Made by a program: the position numbers and the translations under genes
In this document: positions 16,487 through 17,201 of the stretch, piece by piece
Layout: every line of letters starts with the position of its first letter
Numbering within the stretch: position 1 is the first letter of the stretch
Notes under the pieces: generated by a model
The model's input: the letters and a program-made list of their open reading frames with translations, nothing else
Told to the model about the DNA's origin: nothing
Database searches by the model: none
Assembly (NCBI GenBank): GCA_026770615.1
Contig: MU631575.1
Location: forward strand, 11,013-28,213
DNA: 17,201 bases
Direction of reading: 5' to 3'
Source of the DNA: Pavlovales sp. CCMP2436
Taxonomy: Eukaryota; Haptophyta; Pavlovophyceae; Pavlovales

Positions 16487-16572
16487 GACAGGGCACACGC
16501 ACCTAAATGGATGTGAGCGTTGTATGTGTGGGGGGGGAGGGGGGGAGCCTGAGGCATTCGCTACGAGTTCAC

Positions 16573-16690
16573 CACCAACCTCACCTCTACCACCACCATC
16601 CCTGCTGCCAGGACTAACGTCTGACGTCGACCAAGTCAGTGAGTGAACAACACCTGTTGAACCATGCTGAGCCGCTATGCATATATTCAT
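16573..16690 (+). repeat. Copy of the middle module of the composite repeat
   Basis: CACCAACCT, ACCACCATC-CTGCTG-CAGG, CGACCAAGTCAGTGAGTGAA and AACCATGCTGAGC match 10363-10480 in the same order and orientation, with small indels. Confidence 0.82.
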
Positions 16691-17093
16691 TAAAAAAAGT
16701 ACTCTGGCTAGAGCTAGCTGTAGATTTAGACAATAACCAAGTTGTCCATAGCAGCCAGTGCCGCAGATTGAGACGTGCGGCAGGCTCAACACTCAGCATA
16801 TAGACGACTTCCACGGTTCGCCTAATACTAACGCAGAGCCGCCAGACGTTGACGATGAACCGCTCGTGCACACGCGCCGGCCTCGTCCGCGCTACTCCGA
16901 ACATGTCCTCGCCCATTTCCTCGCCGCTAATATACATAATAGCGGCTCACCAGTCTTCAACAGGTCTACCTGAGGGCTTCGCAAATCACATTAATATGAT
17001 ATCTCCCTAAACGCCCATGCCCGGGCACACTACCGGAGATCCATCGGCACGCGCGGTGGCGCCCAAGCCAGCGCAGCCGACTAAGGCACGCAG
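16691..17093 (+). other. Spacer with a short unrecognised frame
   Basis: A frame open to TGA at 16971-16973 reads HIDDFHGSPNTNAEPPDVDD, then TRRPRPRYSEHVLAHFLAAN. The TRRPRPRY piece loosely recalls the basic linker between integrase and reverse transcriptase of Copia elements, but no other domain is present. No start codon of the usual kind opens it. I treat it as possible transposon residue or noise. Confidence 0.3.
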
Positions 17094-17201
17094 CAGGCAA
17101 TGGGCGACGCAGCGCTCAGACCAGCACAACATTCGGAAAAGTCAGACGCCAGCTTGAATCCCTATCATAAATATATTTATATTTATGATAAGGATTCAAG
17201 C
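17094..17201. repeat. Palindromic repeat family B, copy 3, cut by window end
   Basis: The left arm repeats 10887-10950 (CAGGCAATGGGCGACGCAG, GACCAGCACAACATTC, GACGCCAGCTTGAATCC). Then 17152-17201 forms a 50-bp palindrome in which 23 of 25 pairs match, its arms ending GCTTGAATCC and GGATTCAAGC. The right arm likely continues past the window, as it does in copy 1. Confidence 0.9.

Noticed and set aside
16095..16516. Several open frames across the TA and GC repeat region.
   Set aside because: They encode only repeat-driven runs (Ile/Tyr, Ala/Val) or Arg/Pro-rich chance sequence, with no domain.
1..17201. Bacterial operon or genomic island reading of the window.
   Set aside because: Five-exon cytochrome c1 and three-exon transporter with GT-AG introns, microsatellites and LINE remnants show nuclear eukaryotic DNA.

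Overview
This is nuclear DNA of a eukaryote, most likely a nitrate-using unicellular alga (haptophyte or stramenopile type). The signs are spliced GT-AG introns, microsatellites, scattered repeat families, a LINE-type retroelement, and genes that are GC-rich while introns and spacers are mixed or AT-rich. The lineage guess is inference: a NRT2-type nitrate transporter sits beside mitochondrial cytochrome c1, Sel1/MYND and RING-CH genes, but no single feature fixes the group.

Layout. 1-2138 (+): the last five exons of the nuclear cytochrome c1 gene (complex III); its haem CXXCH part lies before the window. Two of its four introns carry copies of a dispersed repeat, and intron 1 holds a decayed duplicate of exon 2. 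2139-3648: spacer with repeat copies. 3649-5019 (+): a Sel1-repeat/MYND zinc-finger gene broken by two frameshifts and two TAG codons. 5020-6090: spacer with a palindromic repeat element. 6091-7168 (-): unrecognised reading frames joined to a damaged duplicate of the RING-CH gene found later in the window. 7169-about 10130 (+): a 5'-truncated, decayed non-LTR retroelement with RNase H, a CCHC knuckle, a long basic Pro/Thr-rich tail with internal repeats, and a perfect 3' hairpin. 10141-12540: mosaic of dispersed repeats without a convincing gene. 12672-13367 (-): an intact RING-CH (MARCH-like) membrane E3 ligase gene. 13733-15458 (+): an intact three-exon nitrate/nitrite transporter, divergent from the RING-CH gene. 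15459-17201: repeats and microsatellites; the window ends exactly at the end of a near-perfect 50-bp palindrome.

Only three genes look functional: cytochrome c1 (partial), the RING-CH protein and the nitrate transporter. They do not form a pathway. The rest records duplication, transposition and decay. The most unusual items are the repeat-bearing cytochrome c1 introns with a ghost exon, the repeated basic tail of the retroelement reached by a -1 frame change at an A7 run, the damaged RING-CH duplicate, and the stop-free 147-nt first intron of the transporter. I found no evidence of a wholly new multi-gene system.
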